Of a stretch of DNA of 64,000 nt, positions 38,329-48,518 are shown piece after piece. Location: positions 381,997 to 445,996 of the forward strand of contig NZ_JAJSAQ010000001.1 in the NCBI RefSeq assembly GCF_021729075.1, in the 5' to 3' direction. The stretch comes from Microbulbifer guangxiensis (GTDB lineage: Bacteria > Pseudomonadota > Gammaproteobacteria > Pseudomonadales > Cellvibrionaceae). The notes below the pieces were generated by a model. The model had not been told where the DNA came from, made no database searches, and worked only from the letters and a program-made list of their open reading frames with translations. The position numbers and the translations under genes are program-made. Within the stretch, counting starts at the first letter, position 1, and each line of letters starts with the position of its first letter.

Positions 38329-39615
38329 ATGCGCGCAAGATTTGGCCTCTGTCTCACCGGTCTTATGGCCGCCGGATCCATGCACCTTCAGGCAGTGCCC
38401 ATCTACCAGTCGGGTGAAGTCACGCTTTACATGTCCGGCTATTTCAGTGCGAACCAGGTCAACGCTCAAGGCGACACAGAAATGCGGGACGGCGCCTCCC
38501 GCATCCGCATCGGGCTCAATGTGCCCGCTTACAGAAACTGGGATACCGGATTCAACCTGGAGTGGGGTGTCAGGGCCATCTCCTCTGCTTCGCCCCTGTT
38601 GATCCAGGGTAACCAGCAAGCCTCATTCGGAGACCGGGATCTTTCCCTGTTCCTGCGCCAGGGACACGGGTTTGCCAAGCATGACTGCTGGGGTGACTTC
38701 ACTGTAGGAAAACAGTGGGGCATTTACTACGACGTCGCTGAATGGACCGACTGGTATGAAATTTCTGGTGGACTGGGCAGCGGCGCCTATTCACTGGGTA
38801 CCGATGGCGGCGTTACCGGTACCGGTCGTGCCGACAGCGCCCTTACCTGGCGCAAGCGCTGGGACCTGTTTGGTGGTGAGTTTCAGCTGGGCCTCCAGTA
38901 CCAGGCGCATACACAGGGCCTGGAACTGGATGTGATCGGTCTGGATCTGGATATCGAAGGGCTGGAACCGGAAAACACCGAGCTGGTGTGCCCCCCGGGT
39001 GACTGTGAGTTCGAGTTGGGCCATGCCGTTTCTCTCACCTATCGCGCGGATATTGGCGATGGACTGGAATTCGGAAGTGCATACAACCGCATGAGAGTGG
39101 ACGTGCAAAGTACACGCGGCCGCGTGTTTGATATCAGTGATCCCCTGGAACCGGTCCTCGTCACCAGTAGCTACAACTTCAATGCCAGCGAGGATATCTG
39201 GGCCTGGATCGCGGGCATCAATTACGGCAAGGGGCCCTACCAACAGGGATTCTATGGGGCCGTCGTCTATCAGCACTCACAGAACAACGAGCTGGCCCCA
39301 GAGGGGACTGTGGACTCAATTGCCAATTTTTTTGATGCGAGGGGCTCAGAGTCGCTCTTTACTTATACCTGGGGGGCACGGGACTGCTACTCCGTCTATG
39401 CAGGCCACAACTACCTGCGCTCTGACGACCCGGAATTTGAGGAAGCACTGATCGATGCGAACTCCTTCCGGCTGCGCAAGTACTACCTGGGTTTCCACTA
39501 CAAATGGAATGAACGCATCACCCTCTATACAGAGAACACCATCGACGACAGCAACGAAATCGGCCGCATCTTTGCCGACGATGTCATTGCCGTCGGTTTC
39601 CGCATCGACATCTGA
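38329..39615 (+). CDS. Outer membrane porin-like protein
   Basis: The chosen 428-residue protein begins with a signal peptide (MRARFGLCLTGLMAAG, cleavage near LQA-VPIY) and continues as alternating beta strands of the general porin type: a first strand GEVTLYMSGYFSANQV, DGASRIRIGLN, GDFTVGKQWGIYYDV and a final strand DVIAVGFRIDI. The order RIRIG then GKQWG is that of diffusion porins. It probably allows passive entry of small solutes. The frame is open to 38158, but the start at 38329 gives a proper signal peptide. The ribosome-binding site is poor (AAGG two bases away), so translation may be weak or regulated. Confidence 0.8.
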   Translation: MRARFGLCLTGLMAAGSMHLQAVPIYQSGEVTLYMSGYFSANQVNAQGDTEMRDGASRIRIGLNVPAYRNWDTGFNLEWGVRAISSASPLLIQGNQQASFGDRDLSLFLRQGHGFAKHDCWGDFTVGKQWGIYYDVAEWTDWYEISGGLGSGAYSLGTDGGVTGTGRADSALTWRKRWDLFGGEFQLGLQYQAHTQGLELDVIGLDLDIEGLEPENTELVCPPGDCEFELGHAVSLTYRADIGDGLEFGSAYNRMRVDVQSTRGRVFDISDPLEPVLVTSSYNFNASEDIWAWIAGINYGKGPYQQGFYGAVVYQHSQNNELAPEGTVDSIANFFDARGSESLFTYTWGARDCYSVYAGHNYLRSDDPEFEEALIDANSFRLRKYYLGFHYKWNERITLYTENTIDDSNEIGRIFADDVIAVGFRIDI

Positions 39616-39656
39616 TAATCTAGCCGCCCGGGTTTCAAAAGAGGGAAGCCAACCCT

Positions 39657-40175
39657 GTGGCCAGAATTATCCTGCTGATCGCCCTGGGCATTTTCGCCCT
39701 GGTTGCCTGGCGCAAGTTCGAAGCGACACCGCCCCATCAACGGCGCAAGCTCCTCCTGCAATGGTCCCTCATTGCTGTGGCCCTGCTGGCCGTGCTGCTG
39801 GCCATTACCGGCCGGCTGCACTGGGTGGGCGCCGCCGTGGCGCTGGTGCTGCCCATCCTCGGTACCACTCTGCGCTGGCTTGGTCGCCACCTGCCCTGGA
39901 TCGCACCACTGATCGCCCAGCGGGCCCAGGCCCGGCAAAGAGAAAAACAGCAACAGGAAGGCGCTGAAGGCGACAACGGACAGCAACGTCAGGGGCCGCC
40001 GATGACGCCAGAGGAGGCCCGCCAGGTACTGGACGTAGGGCCGCAGGCAACCCGGGACGAGATCATCGCTGCCCACCGCCGACTGATCCAGAAGCTCCAT
40101 CCGGATCGAGGCGGTAACGACTACCTGGCCGCCCGCATCAATACTGCCAAGGAACTGCTGCTGAAAAATCTCTGA
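39657..40175 (+). CDS. Membrane-anchored J-domain protein
   Basis: The 172-residue protein has two hydrophobic segments (about 2-18 and 36-70), a charged linker rich in Gln and Arg, and a short C-terminal J domain at about 115-172 with the HPD motif at 148-150 (LHPDRGGND). This arrangement resembles the TIM14/DjlA-like class of membrane J-proteins that call DnaK-type chaperones to the inner membrane. The client is unknown. The start is GTG, preceded by GAGGGAAG. It ends five bases before the convergent cmoM stop. Confidence 0.88.
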   Translation: MARIILLIALGIFALVAWRKFEATPPHQRRKLLLQWSLIAVALLAVLLAITGRLHWVGAAVALVLPILGTTLRWLGRHLPWIAPLIAQRAQARQREKQQQEGAEGDNGQQRQGPPMTPEEARQVLDVGPQATRDEIIAAHRRLIQKLHPDRGGNDYLAARINTAKELLLKNL

Positions 40176-40179
40176 TCGC

Positions 40180-40956
40180 TCAGCAGCGGCACAGCAAGTG
40201 CACGTAGCGCGCCAATTGCCGGTAGGGGTCCACCCTGCTGTACTCCAGCTCTTTCTCCACGATCGCGGCGGCCGGGAGCTTTTCACGAATCGAAGGTGTC
40301 ATGTAATCGTGGAAACAGCGGATGCCGCTGTGGCTGATGATCTGGAGCCCGTGCTGGGCGAGCCAGTCTTCCACCCATTCGAGCCGAAGGGGATTCTGTG
40401 GCGTCAGGCTGCCCGGGTGGCCGCCCCAGAAGCCGGTGTCGATATTACGGTCCAGCTGGCGGAAGCTGCCCCGCTGCAGCAACCGGAACTCCAGCGCACG
40501 GCGATTGTAGAAAGTCAGTGAAAGGTAACCGCCGGGCCTGAGTAGCCGGCGCAACGCGGCCACGGCCGAGTGCGGTTCCGCCAGCCATTCGAGGACGGCA
40601 TGGCAGAGCACCAGGTCACGATCACAATGTGCCGCAGAGTCAGGCAATTCCTGTAACGGGCAATTCAGGAACTCCACCTGCCCCTCCAGCCCACGATCGC
40701 GGGCATGTTCCCGCGCCTGCTCCAGCATGGCGGCAGAGATATCGGCAATCGTCACCTGATGCCCCGCCTCCGCGAGGTCCAGCGCAAACTGCCCCTGGCC
40801 GCCTCCGGCATCGAGTACCCGCAGTGCTCCCGGCGCCTCGCCGAGGAACGGCGCCAGATCCCGGTTCAGCACGGCCAGGCGGACTTCGCCCTTCAGGCCG
40901 CCGTAGATCCGGCTCCTGAACCGGTGCGCCAGATCGTCAAAGTTGCGGTCCTGCAT
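40180..40956 (-). CDS. cmoM: tRNA 5-carboxymethoxyuridine methyltransferase CmoM
   Basis: CmoM methyl-esterifies 5-carboxymethoxyuridine at wobble position 34 of tRNA, giving mcmo5U. The 258-residue protein (E. coli 261) begins with the family signature DRNFDDLAHRF and IYGGLKGEVRLAVL. It has the SAM-binding motif RVLDAGGGQGQFALDLAE at about 61-78 and the segment LCHAVLEWLAEP. The frame is open 42 bases upstream, but the ATG at 40956 is one base from the stop of the MazG-like gene. That spacing and the length point to translational coupling. cmoA and cmoB are 4.2 kb away in the window. Confidence 0.93.
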   Translation of the reverse strand: MQDRNFDDLAHRFRSRIYGGLKGEVRLAVLNRDLAPFLGEAPGALRVLDAGGGQGQFALDLAEAGHQVTIADISAAMLEQAREHARDRGLEGQVEFLNCPLQELPDSAAHCDRDLVLCHAVLEWLAEPHSAVAALRRLLRPGGYLSLTFYNRRALEFRLLQRGSFRQLDRNIDTGFWGGHPGSLTPQNPLRLEWVEDWLAQHGLQIISHSGIRCFHDYMTPSIREKLPAAAIVEKELEYSRVDPYRQLARYVHLLCRC

Positions 40957-40957
40957 G

Positions 40958-41296
40958 TCAGTCAGGGCCCCGGTCGTCACTACCTTCAACCACCTCACAG
41001 CGGCGGCGGTTCTCGGCGATTTTAGACGCGACCGCCGCCTCCAGGTCCACTCCCAGGGTCGCGGCCAGTTTCAGCAGGTACATCTGGATATCCGCCAGCT
41101 CTGTCGCAACGGCCCCGCCCTCCTCCGACCGGAGCAAGGCCTTGATTTCATCATCCGAGCGCCACTGGAAATGCCTCGTCAGCTCGGCCACCTCCACGGA
41201 GAGGGCCATGCAGAGATTCTTGGGCGTATGGTGGTGGCTCCAGCCACGCCGCGTGGCGACCTCATCGAAGGCATCGAGAATCTGCTGGCTTTCCAT
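40958..41296 (-). CDS. MazG-like nucleotide pyrophosphohydrolase
   Basis: This 112-residue protein is a small all-alpha NTP pyrophosphohydrolase of the MazG/dCTPase-like type. It has the metal-binding helix pattern SVEVAELTRHFQW, with Glu residues at about 34 and 37, and the second acidic helix VATELADIQMYLLKLA, with the conserved E-x-x-D. Such enzymes hydrolyse non-canonical or excess nucleoside triphosphates. The middle gene of a tight minus-strand operon, it is one base from both neighbours. The ATG at 41296 was chosen because the upstream frame is only shadow sequence of the DUF599 gene. Substrate unknown. Confidence 0.88.
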   Translation of the reverse strand: MESQQILDAFDEVATRRGWSHHHTPKNLCMALSVEVAELTRHFQWRSDDEIKALLRSEEGGAVATELADIQMYLLKLAATLGVDLEAAVASKIAENRRRCEVVEGSDDRGPD

Positions 41297-41297
41297 A

Positions 41298-42011
41298 TTA
41301 TCTGTCCCGGGCCGGGTGCAGGGTCTTTCCCTCTGCAGCAAGGATGGACTGCAGGGTACGGGAACGGAATTCCCGCCGATAGAGGACAACGACCACGGTG
41401 ACATAACTGGCGATGAAGAGCAGCGGATGAATGAACCAGCCCATCACCGCCATGGCGAAGTAGTAGGAGCGCAGGCCGTAGTTGTAACTGTGGCCGGCCT
41501 GGTCGATGACCTTGGCAGTACTGATGGCGAAGCGGCGCCGCTCATCCGCATCCATATCCTCCGAATCCGGCGCGGGCGCGGCACCTATCAGGACATTGGC
41601 GAAGGAATACTGGCGCAGCGACCAGGTGAAATTAAAGAAAGCAAAGATAAAGATAAAGATCAGCAGCAGAACTTTCAGCTCAAACAGCGCAACCGAGGTG
41701 GGCTCAGCGAAGGGCAAGGTACTCAGTACCTCGATCGCCGCTTTGTTGGCTGTCAGGGCAGTGACGAGACCCGCGAGGATCAGGATGCTGGTGGAGGCGA
41801 AGAAACCGATCACCCGCTCCAGGTTGCCGATGATCGCCGTATCCGGCATGCGCATATCGCGCTCCAGCATACGCAGCATCCACTCCACCCGATACCATTG
41901 CAGGGATGAAGCGAGGCACCAGGCAACCTTGGCCCGCTTACGCGCAAAGACCGTGTACCCGGCCCAGGTCACCAAAAAACCAGTCAAGCTGGCGAGATCC
42001 AACCAGGTCAA
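41298..42011 (-). CDS. DUF599 membrane protein
   Basis: This 237-residue inner-membrane protein has about four hydrophobic segments (near 5-20, 68-88, 106-130 and 190-215). It matches the DUF599 family, recognised by the amino-terminal WAGYTVFARKRAK and the middle block with SYNYGLRSYYFAMAVMGWFIHP. No function is established for the family. It is the first gene of the DUF599-MazG-cmoM operon, with TAA-T-ATG spacing to the next gene. The start appears to be TTG with AGAGAGG upstream; there is no earlier ATG of good quality. Confidence 0.8.
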   Translation of the reverse strand: MTWLDLASLTGFLVTWAGYTVFARKRAKVAWCLASSLQWYRVEWMLRMLERDMRMPDTAIIGNLERVIGFFASTSILILAGLVTALTANKAAIEVLSTLPFAEPTSVALFELKVLLLIFIFIFAFFNFTWSLRQYSFANVLIGAAPAPDSEDMDADERRRFAISTAKVIDQAGHSYNYGLRSYYFAMAVMGWFIHPLLFIASYVTVVVVLYRREFRSRTLQSILAAEGKTLHPARDR

Positions 42012-42237
42012 CCTCTCTCTCCGTGTTCGTCTACATTTATGCTGCCGACAGGCGACGCAGTTTTCGCCCCATCGAGCCCCTTGTCAACACTGTTTTTGCG
42101 CTGTCCCCCGAAGGTAGAATAGTGCCCACGCAAAGGGCTTCTCGGGGTTACCCGGGCACCGAATCAAGCACCCGACCGGGCTCGGCGGCGACTTCCCACG
42201 CGCCGGCCGGTAGAAAAAAGTCACACGGAGCTGTCTC

Positions 42238-45153
42238 TTGAGTAACGAACATCCCGCCTTCGAACGAGTCACCAGCGCGAAAATCGAGTCCCTCGGCGTG
42301 GAGGTATTCGAGTACCGTCATCGCAAGACCGGTGCCCAGCACCTGCATATCGCCGCCGACAATGCAGAGAATGTCTTTCTGGTGGCGCTGCGCACAGTGC
42401 CGCAGGATTCCACCGGCGTGGCACATATCCTGGAACACACTGCCCTGTGTGGCAGCGACAAGTATCCGGTGCGCGATCCGTTCTTCATGATGATACGGCG
42501 TTCGCTCAACACTTTCATGAATGCCTTCACCAGCTCCGACTGGACCGCTTATCCCTTTGCCAGCCAGAACCGCAAGGACTTTGCCAACCTGCTGGACGTC
42601 TACCTCGACGCGGTGTTTTTTGCCAAGCTCGACCCGCTCGATTTCGCCCAGGAAGGTCACCGGCTGGAATTCGCGGAACCCGGTAATCCGGACAGCGAAC
42701 TGGTCTACAAGGGCGTTGTTTACAACGAAATGAAAGGCGCCATGAGCTCGGTGAGCTCACAGCTGTGGCAGACCCTGAGCAAATATCTGTTCCCGACAAC
42801 CACCTACCACTACAACTCCGGCGGTGAGCCGGCGGACATCCCCGAGCTTACCTATCAGCAGCTGCAGAGTTTCTACCGCACCCATTACCACCCCAGTAAC
42901 GCCATTTTCATGACCTACGGTGATATCCCGGCGGCGGAACACCAGGCGGCCTTCGAAGAGCAGGCGCTGCACAAGTTCGATCCGCTGGACAAGACAATCG
43001 CCGTGGGCCGTGAGAAGCGTTACCTGTCTCCCATTGCGGTCGAGGAGCACTACCCGCTGAGTGATGACGAGGGCCTGAAAGAGAAGACCCACATCGTGCT
43101 CGGCTGGCTGCTGGGGGATGTCACAGATCTCGAGGAAGCCCTGACGGCGCACCTGCTGGCCGGGGTGCTGCTGGACAACAGCGCCTCGCCGCTGATGAAG
43201 CTGCTGGAGACCACGGACCTTGGCACCGCCCCTTCTCCCCTGGTGGGCCTGGATGATTCCCAGCGCGAGTTGGTCTTCGTCTGTGGTATCGAGGGCAGCG
43301 AGCGCGACCGCGCCGACGAGTTTGAAAAGCAGGTGATCGAAGTACTCGAGGACGTGGCGAAGAACGGCATCCCGTATGAGCAGGTGGCCGCCAGCCTGCA
43401 CCAGCTCGAGCTGCAGCAGCGCGAGATCACCGGCGACGGTTTCCCGTTTGGTTTACAGCTGATCCTGACCGCCCTCACCGGTGCAACCCACCGCGGTGAC
43501 GCCATCGGCCTGTTGAACATCGATGCCACACTGGAAAAGCTGCGCGAGCAGATCAAGGACCCGCGTTTCATTGCAGACACTGCGCGCAAGCTGCTGCTGG
43601 AAAACCACCACCGGGTGCGTCTGGTGCTTTCACCGGATGAAGACCTCGCCGACCGCCGCTCTGTGGCGGAAAAGGCGCGACTGTCAGAAATCAAATCCCG
43701 GCTGAGCGACGAGGAAAAGCAACGCATCGTCGAGACAGCAAAGGCCCTGCTGGATCGCCAGCAGCGCGAGGACGACCCCACCATCCTGCCGAAGGTCGGC
43801 GTCGAGGATATTCCGCCGGACATGCCCAGGGTGGATGGTGAAACGGTCGAACTGGGCGGGCAGAAACTTACCCGTTACAGCGCTGGCACCAATGGCCTTG
43901 TCTACCAGCAACTGGTGTGCGCCCTACCCGACCTGACCGAAGAGGAAAAACAGCTGCTGCCCTACTACTGCCAGGTCCTGAGTGAACTGGGTCTGGGGGA
44001 CCGCGACTACCTCGAGGTGCAGCAGTGGCAGACCCGTGTTGCCGGCGCCCTGCACGGCTTCAGCAGCAGCCGCACCGACATCGATGACCTGCACAAACTC
44101 AGCGGCCATTTTGTGCTCTCCGGCAAGGCGCTGGCTCCGAACCAGTCGGCACTGACCGAACTGATGCAGGCCACGATCGAGGAAGTGCGTTTCGACGAAC
44201 TGCCGCGCATCAAAGAGTTACTGCTACAGACCCTCGCCCGCCGCGAGCAGGGTGTGGTCGGCAATGGACATGCACTCGCCATGGCGGCAGCCAGCGCCGG
44301 CTACAACCGCGCGGCACACGAGAGCCACGCTACCGGTGGCCTGCTCGGCCTGCGCCAGCTGAAGGCCATGGCCCGCAGTTTTGACAACCCGCACGCGCTG
44401 GAAAAACTGGCCGGGAAACTTCAGGCGATTCACGACAAAATCCGCAGCGCCGAACGCCGCTTCCTGTTGATCGGCGAGGAAGACAAGCTGCCGGAGTTCA
44501 GCCAGGCGATGATGCCGCTGGTCACCGCAGCCGAGGGACATTCCCCCATGTCCAACGCTCCCTTCGATCCGCACCGTATCCACCAGGTCTGGCTGACCAA
44601 CAGTCAGGTCAACTTCTGCGCCAAAGCCTATGCCACCGTACCCATGGTGCACGCAGATGCTGCGCCGCTGGCGGTGCTGGGCGGGTTCCTCCGCAACGGT
44701 TTCCTGCACCGCACTATCCGCGAGCAGGGAGGTGCCTACGGCGGTGGGGCCAGTCACGACAGCAACCTGGGGGTATTCCGTTTTTACTCCTATCGCGATC
44801 CGCGTATGGAAGAGACGCTCAGGGACTTCGATGCTTCATTGGAGTGGCTGCAGGACGGCAAACACCAGGAGTCGCAGGTGGAGGAGGCGATCCTCGGCGT
44901 CGTGGGAGGCCTCGACAAGCCCGGCTCCCCCGCGGGCGAAGCCAAGAAGGCCTTCCACTCCGAGTTGTACGGACGCACACATGAGATCCGCGAAAAATTC
45001 CGCCGCCGCGTCACCGAAGTAACGCTGGCAGACCTGCAGCGCGTTGGCTCAACGTACCTGAAGCCAGATCTGGCCAGCACTGCTGTTGTTACGGGTTCCC
45101 AGGGGCTTGAGGCAGGCCTCGAGCTGGGTCTCGAGGAAGAAAAGCTGCAGTAA
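42238..45153 (+). CDS. M16C zinc metalloprotease (presequence protease-like)
   Basis: This 971-residue protein belongs to the M16C group, with two homologous halves joined by a linker, forming a chamber that degrades short unfolded peptides. The inverted zinc motif is H63-x-x-E66-H67 (HILEH), and the third ligand lies in the downstream [10 protein letters not shown] (E164). The R/Y pair typical of the C-terminal half is found in [12 protein letters not shown]. No signal peptide is visible, so it is probably cytoplasmic. The start is TTG with CGGAG eight bases upstream. cmoA follows 19 bases later, so the three genes may be co-transcribed. Confidence 0.92.
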   Translation: MSNEHPAFERVTSAKIESLGVEVFEYRHRKTGAQHLHIAADNAENVFLVALRTVPQDSTGVAHILEHTALCGSDKYPVRDPFFMMIRRSLNTFMNAFTSSDWTAYPFASQNRKDFANLLDVYLDAVFFAKLDPLDFAQEGHRLEFAEPGNPDSELVYKGVVYNEMKGAMSSVSSQLWQTLSKYLFPTTTYHYNSGGEPADIPELTYQQLQSFYRTHYHPSNAIFMTYGDIPAAEHQAAFEEQALHKFDPLDKTIAVGREKRYLSPIAVEEHYPLSDDEGLKEKTHIVLGWLLGDVTDLEEALTAHLLAGVLLDNSASPLMKLLETTDLGTAPSPLVGLDDSQRELVFVCGIEGSERDRADEFEKQVIEVLEDVAKNGIPYEQVAASLHQLELQQREITGDGFPFGLQLILTALTGATHRGDAIGLLNIDATLEKLREQIKDPRFIADTARKLLLENHHRVRLVLSPDEDLADRRSVAEKARLSEIKSRLSDEEKQRIVETAKALLDRQQREDDPTILPKVGVEDIPPDMPRVDGETVELGGQKLTRYSAGTNGLVYQQLVCALPDLTEEEKQLLPYYCQVLSELGLGDRDYLEVQQWQTRVAGALHGFSSSRTDIDDLHKLSGHFVLSGKALAPNQSALTELMQATIEEVRFDELPRIKELLLQTLARREQGVVGNGHALAMAAASAGYNRAAHESHATGGLLGLRQLKAMARSFDNPHALEKLAGKLQAIHDKIRSAERRFLLIGEEDKLPEFSQAMMPLVTAAEGHSPMSNAPFDPHRIHQVWLTNSQVNFCAKAYATVPMVHADAAPLAVLGGFLRNGFLHRTIREQGGAYGGGASHDSNLGVFRFYSYRDPRMEETLRDFDASLEWLQDGKHQESQVEEAILGVVGGLDKPGSPAGEAKKAFHSELYGRTHEIREKFRRRVTEVTLADLQRVGSTYLKPDLASTAVVTGSQGLEAGLELGLEEEKLQ

Positions 45154-45172
45154 AAAACCGGCGATTCTCACG

Positions 45173-45916
45173 ATGACGAAAAGAGACAACATCTACGCCA
45201 ACCCACTGGGGGATGTGACCGGCTTCCGCTTCGATCAGTCCGTGGTCGAAGTTTTTCCGGACATGATCCAGCGCTCGGTGCCCGGCTACACCACCATCGT
45301 GGCGATGATCGGCACCCTGGCCGAGCGCTATGCCCAGGCCGGCAGCCGCTGTTACGATCTGGGCAGCTCCCTGTGTGCAGCCACCCTGGCCATGCGCCAC
45401 CGCATCCCCGCGGCAGGCTGCGAAATCATCGCCGTGGACAATTCCCCGGCGATGACAGAACGCGCCCGTGCGGTTCTGGACGCGGACAGCGGCCAGATTC
45501 CGGTACAGCTGATCTGCGGCAACCTGCAGGACGTGGCCATCGAGGATGCCTCCGTCGTGGTACTCAATTTCACCCTGCAGTTTATTCCGGTGGAGGAGCG
45601 GGAGACGATCCTCCGCAGGATCTATCAGGGATTGCGCCCTGGTGGTGTACTGATCCTCTCTGAAAAAGTCGCGTTCAGTGATCCGGACCACGAGCAGCTG
45701 ATGATCGACCTGCACCACTCGTTCAAGCGCGCCAATGGTTACAGCGAAATGGAGATCGCCCAGAAACGCACGGCGCTGGAAAATGTGCTGATTCCGGAAA
45801 CCCTCGACCGCCACCGTGAACGCCTGAAGGGCGTGGGCTTCAGCAGTGTCGATGTCTGGTTCCAGTGCTTCAATTTCGCCTCCATGATCGCGATCAAGGC
45901 ACGCGCTGCGGACTGA
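45173..45916 (+). CDS. cmoA: Carboxy-SAM synthase CmoA
   Basis: CmoA makes carboxy-S-adenosylmethionine from SAM and prephenate, the donor for carboxymethylation of tRNA wobble uridine. The 247-residue protein has the same length as E. coli CmoA. The amino terminus [19 protein letters not shown], the SAM-binding [30 protein letters not shown] and LNFTLQFIP are all typical. The ATG at 45173 follows the M16C protease stop closely. The frame is open upstream, but the extension overlaps the protease gene. The stop is 36 bases before cmoB, and the two enzymes act in sequence. Confidence 0.97.
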   Translation: MTKRDNIYANPLGDVTGFRFDQSVVEVFPDMIQRSVPGYTTIVAMIGTLAERYAQAGSRCYDLGSSLCAATLAMRHRIPAAGCEIIAVDNSPAMTERARAVLDADSGQIPVQLICGNLQDVAIEDASVVVLNFTLQFIPVEERETILRRIYQGLRPGGVLILSEKVAFSDPDHEQLMIDLHHSFKRANGYSEMEIAQKRTALENVLIPETLDRHRERLKGVGFSSVDVWFQCFNFASMIAIKARAAD

Positions 45917-45951
45917 CCGCACCGAAACGCCTCACACAAGAACGGAAACCG

Positions 45952-46929
45952 ATGATCGACTACACCCGGCTGTACGGGGATCTCCAACACATCCCTGCCC
46001 TGCACTCCTGGCTGGCCAAACTGCCCGCCCAGGTAGCTGCCGGGTTGAGTCCGCACCGTTGGGGCGACCTGCCGGACTGGCGGGCTGCCTTGGAGGCACT
46101 CCCCGATATCACACCCGGTCAGGTAGAGCTGGAAAAGGAAGTCAGCGCGGGGGCGGTGGAAGAGATCAGCCGGGAACAGCAGCAGCAGCTGGAAGCCGCG
46201 CTGCGGGCCCTGCATCCGTGGCGCAAGGGTCCCTGGCAGTTATTCGGCCTGCATATCGATACCGAGTGGCGCTCCGACTGGAAGTGGGACCGTATCGCAC
46301 CGCACCTGGCGCCATTACAGAACCGCCTTGTGCTCGATGTGGGCTGCGGCAATGGCTATCACTGCTGGCGGTTGCTCGGCGCGGGCGCACGGCAGGTCAT
46401 CGGCATCGATCCGTCGGCAAAATATGTCGCCCAGTTCTATGCCATGAAGAAATACCTCGGCAGTGAGCAGCGGGTTGACCTGCTTCCGCTGGGCATCGAA
46501 GCGCTGCCGGAGAACCTGCGCGCATTCGATACCACGCTCTCCATGGGCGTGCTCTACCACCGGCGCTCACCCATGGACCACCTGCGGGAGCTCCGCGAAA
46601 CCCTCAGGCCGGGAGGCCAGCTGGTACTGGAAACTCTGGTCATCGACGGTGAACCCGGAGAATGCCTGGTCCCGGAAGGCCGCTACGCCAAGATGCGCAA
46701 CGTCTGGTTCCTGCCCACCTGCGAAACCCTGGAGAGCTGGCTGCGCAAGTGCGGCTTTGAGGACCCGCGCACCGTGGACGTGGACACCACCAGCCTCAGG
46801 GAGCAGCGGCGCACCGACTGGATGCGCTACGAGTCCCTGGCAGACTTTCTCGACCCCGGGGATCCCACACGCACCATCGAGGGGCACCCCGCGCCCAAAA
46901 GGGCGGTTCTGGTCGCAAACGCGCAATAG
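45952..46929 (+). CDS. cmoB: tRNA U34 carboxymethyltransferase CmoB
   Basis: CmoB uses carboxy-SAM to convert 5-hydroxyuridine to 5-carboxymethoxyuridine at position 34 of tRNAs that read NNU, NNA and NNG codons. The 325-residue protein (E. coli 323) has the family landmarks PWRKGPWQLFG, IDTEWRSDWKWDR, SAM-binding VLDVGCGNGYHCWRLL at about 125-140 and FDTTLSMGVLYHRRSP. The ATG at 45952 follows GGAAACC and gives the family length. It pairs with cmoA just upstream. The tRNA hydroxylating enzymes TrhO or TrhP are not in the window. Confidence 0.97.
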   Translation: MIDYTRLYGDLQHIPALHSWLAKLPAQVAAGLSPHRWGDLPDWRAALEALPDITPGQVELEKEVSAGAVEEISREQQQQLEAALRALHPWRKGPWQLFGLHIDTEWRSDWKWDRIAPHLAPLQNRLVLDVGCGNGYHCWRLLGAGARQVIGIDPSAKYVAQFYAMKKYLGSEQRVDLLPLGIEALPENLRAFDTTLSMGVLYHRRSPMDHLRELRETLRPGGQLVLETLVIDGEPGECLVPEGRYAKMRNVWFLPTCETLESWLRKCGFEDPRTVDVDTTSLREQRRTDWMRYESLADFLDPGDPTRTIEGHPAPKRAVLVANAQ

Positions 46930-47094
46930 TTTGTCCGGGCAGCCGGATATCCATCCACACAAACTCCGCCAAATGTCGCACCGGTAGAATATTCTATGGA
47001 ATGGGGGCCAGCCCCTTGATTGCGCGCTTCGCATCAGCGAATTTGCCCGCATGAATGACTACCAAGCTGCCAGATCAGCGGAGCACACCAGCCT

Positions 47095-48480
47095 ATGAGC
47101 ATCAGCGTATTCGAGCTGTTCAAGATCGGCGTTGGACCATCCAGCTCCCACACCGTGGGGCCAATGGTGGCAGCGCGCCAGTTTGTGCAGGACCTGCAAA
47201 CCCGCGAGCAGCTGGCGCAGACGACCCGCGTCGAGGTGCACCTGTATGGCTCCCTGGCGCTCACCGGTATCGGCCACGGCACGGATATGGCTGTGCTCAT
47301 GGGCCTGCTGGGCGAAGCGCCTGACACGATCGACGTCGACACCATCGAGACCAAGCAGCGGACCATCGAAGAAGGGCAGCGGCTCAATCTCGCCGGTACC
47401 CATGAAATCCCTTTCGAGCGCGACCGTGACCTGCTGTTTCACAAGGAAGAGTTCCTGCCCCAGCATGCCAACGGCATGACCTGCCGGGCCTTCGCCGGCG
47501 ACGACATGCTGTTCGAGCGCAGCTATTTCTCCATCGGCGGCGGCTTTGTGCTGTCCGAGGACGACTTCGCGCACAAAGACCAGATCGCCACCGTGCTGCC
47601 GTTTGAGTTTGCCAGCGGGCAACAACTGATGGATCTGTGTGAACGCCACGGCTGGTCCATTGCGGAGCTTGCCATGGCCAACGAAAAGGCGTTCCGCGGT
47701 GAGGAAGAGGTGAAAGCCCAGCTGTGGAATATCTGGAAGGTGATGGAAGCCTCGATTGAGCGCGGCTGTCACCAGCAGGGCCTGCTACCCGGCGGCCTGA
47801 AAGTGCGTCGGCGCGCCGCGGAGATGTACCGGGAACTCAGTAAGCAATCCGATGAGGAGCGCCGGAAAGGCCTGGCGATCCTGGACTGGGTCAGCCTCTA
47901 CGCCCTCGCGGTTAATGAGGAAAACGCCGCTCGGGGCCGCATCGTCACCGCCCCTACCAACGGTGCGGCCGGTGTCATACCGGCGGTCATCGCCTACTAC
48001 GTGAACTTCGTCCACGACCCGGCGGAACATGGTGACCTTCGCGAACAGGTGGTCGAGTTCCTGCTGACTGCCGGCGCCATCGGCATGCTGTTCAAGCGTA
48101 ATGCCTCCATCTCCGCTGCGGAAGTCGGCTGCCAGGGAGAGATCGGTGTCGCCTGTTCCATGGCTGCGGCCGGTCTCGCGGCCGTCCAGGGGGGAAGCAA
48201 CCAGCAGATCGAGAATGCCGCCGAGATCGGCATGGAACACAACCTGGGCCTCACCTGCGACCCCATTGGCGGACTGGTACAGGTGCCCTGTATCGAACGC
48301 AACACCATGGGCGCAGTGAAGGCCATCAATGGTGCCCGCCTCGCCCTGCGGGGTGACGGGGCGCATATCGTGCCGCTGGACAGCGTCATTGAGACCATGC
48401 GCCAGACGGGGATCGATATGCAGAGCAAGTACAAGGAGACATCGCTCGGCGGTCTGGCCGTCAATGCGGTCAACTGCTGA
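47095..48480 (+). CDS. sdaA: L-serine ammonia-lyase, iron-sulfur type
   Basis: This single-chain L-serine dehydratase deaminates serine to pyruvate and ammonia with a 4Fe-4S cluster. The 461-residue protein (E. coli SdaA 454) has the beta domain at the amino end ([21 protein letters not shown]) and the catalytic alpha domain after about 180. Cluster cysteines are in [17 protein letters not shown] and [34 protein letters not shown] lies at the active site. It stands alone, 165 bases after cmoB and converging on rsmJ. Confidence 0.96.
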   Translation: MSISVFELFKIGVGPSSSHTVGPMVAARQFVQDLQTREQLAQTTRVEVHLYGSLALTGIGHGTDMAVLMGLLGEAPDTIDVDTIETKQRTIEEGQRLNLAGTHEIPFERDRDLLFHKEEFLPQHANGMTCRAFAGDDMLFERSYFSIGGGFVLSEDDFAHKDQIATVLPFEFASGQQLMDLCERHGWSIAELAMANEKAFRGEEEVKAQLWNIWKVMEASIERGCHQQGLLPGGLKVRRRAAEMYRELSKQSDEERRKGLAILDWVSLYALAVNEENAARGRIVTAPTNGAAGVIPAVIAYYVNFVHDPAEHGDLREQVVEFLLTAGAIGMLFKRNASISAAEVGCQGEIGVACSMAAAGLAAVQGGSNQQIENAAEIGMEHNLGLTCDPIGGLVQVPCIERNTMGAVKAINGARLALRGDGAHIVPLDSVIETMRQTGIDMQSKYKETSLGGLAVNAVNC

Positions 48481-48518
48481 CGTAACTCTCCCCTGCCCCG
48501 CCAGTCTGGATACTCTTT

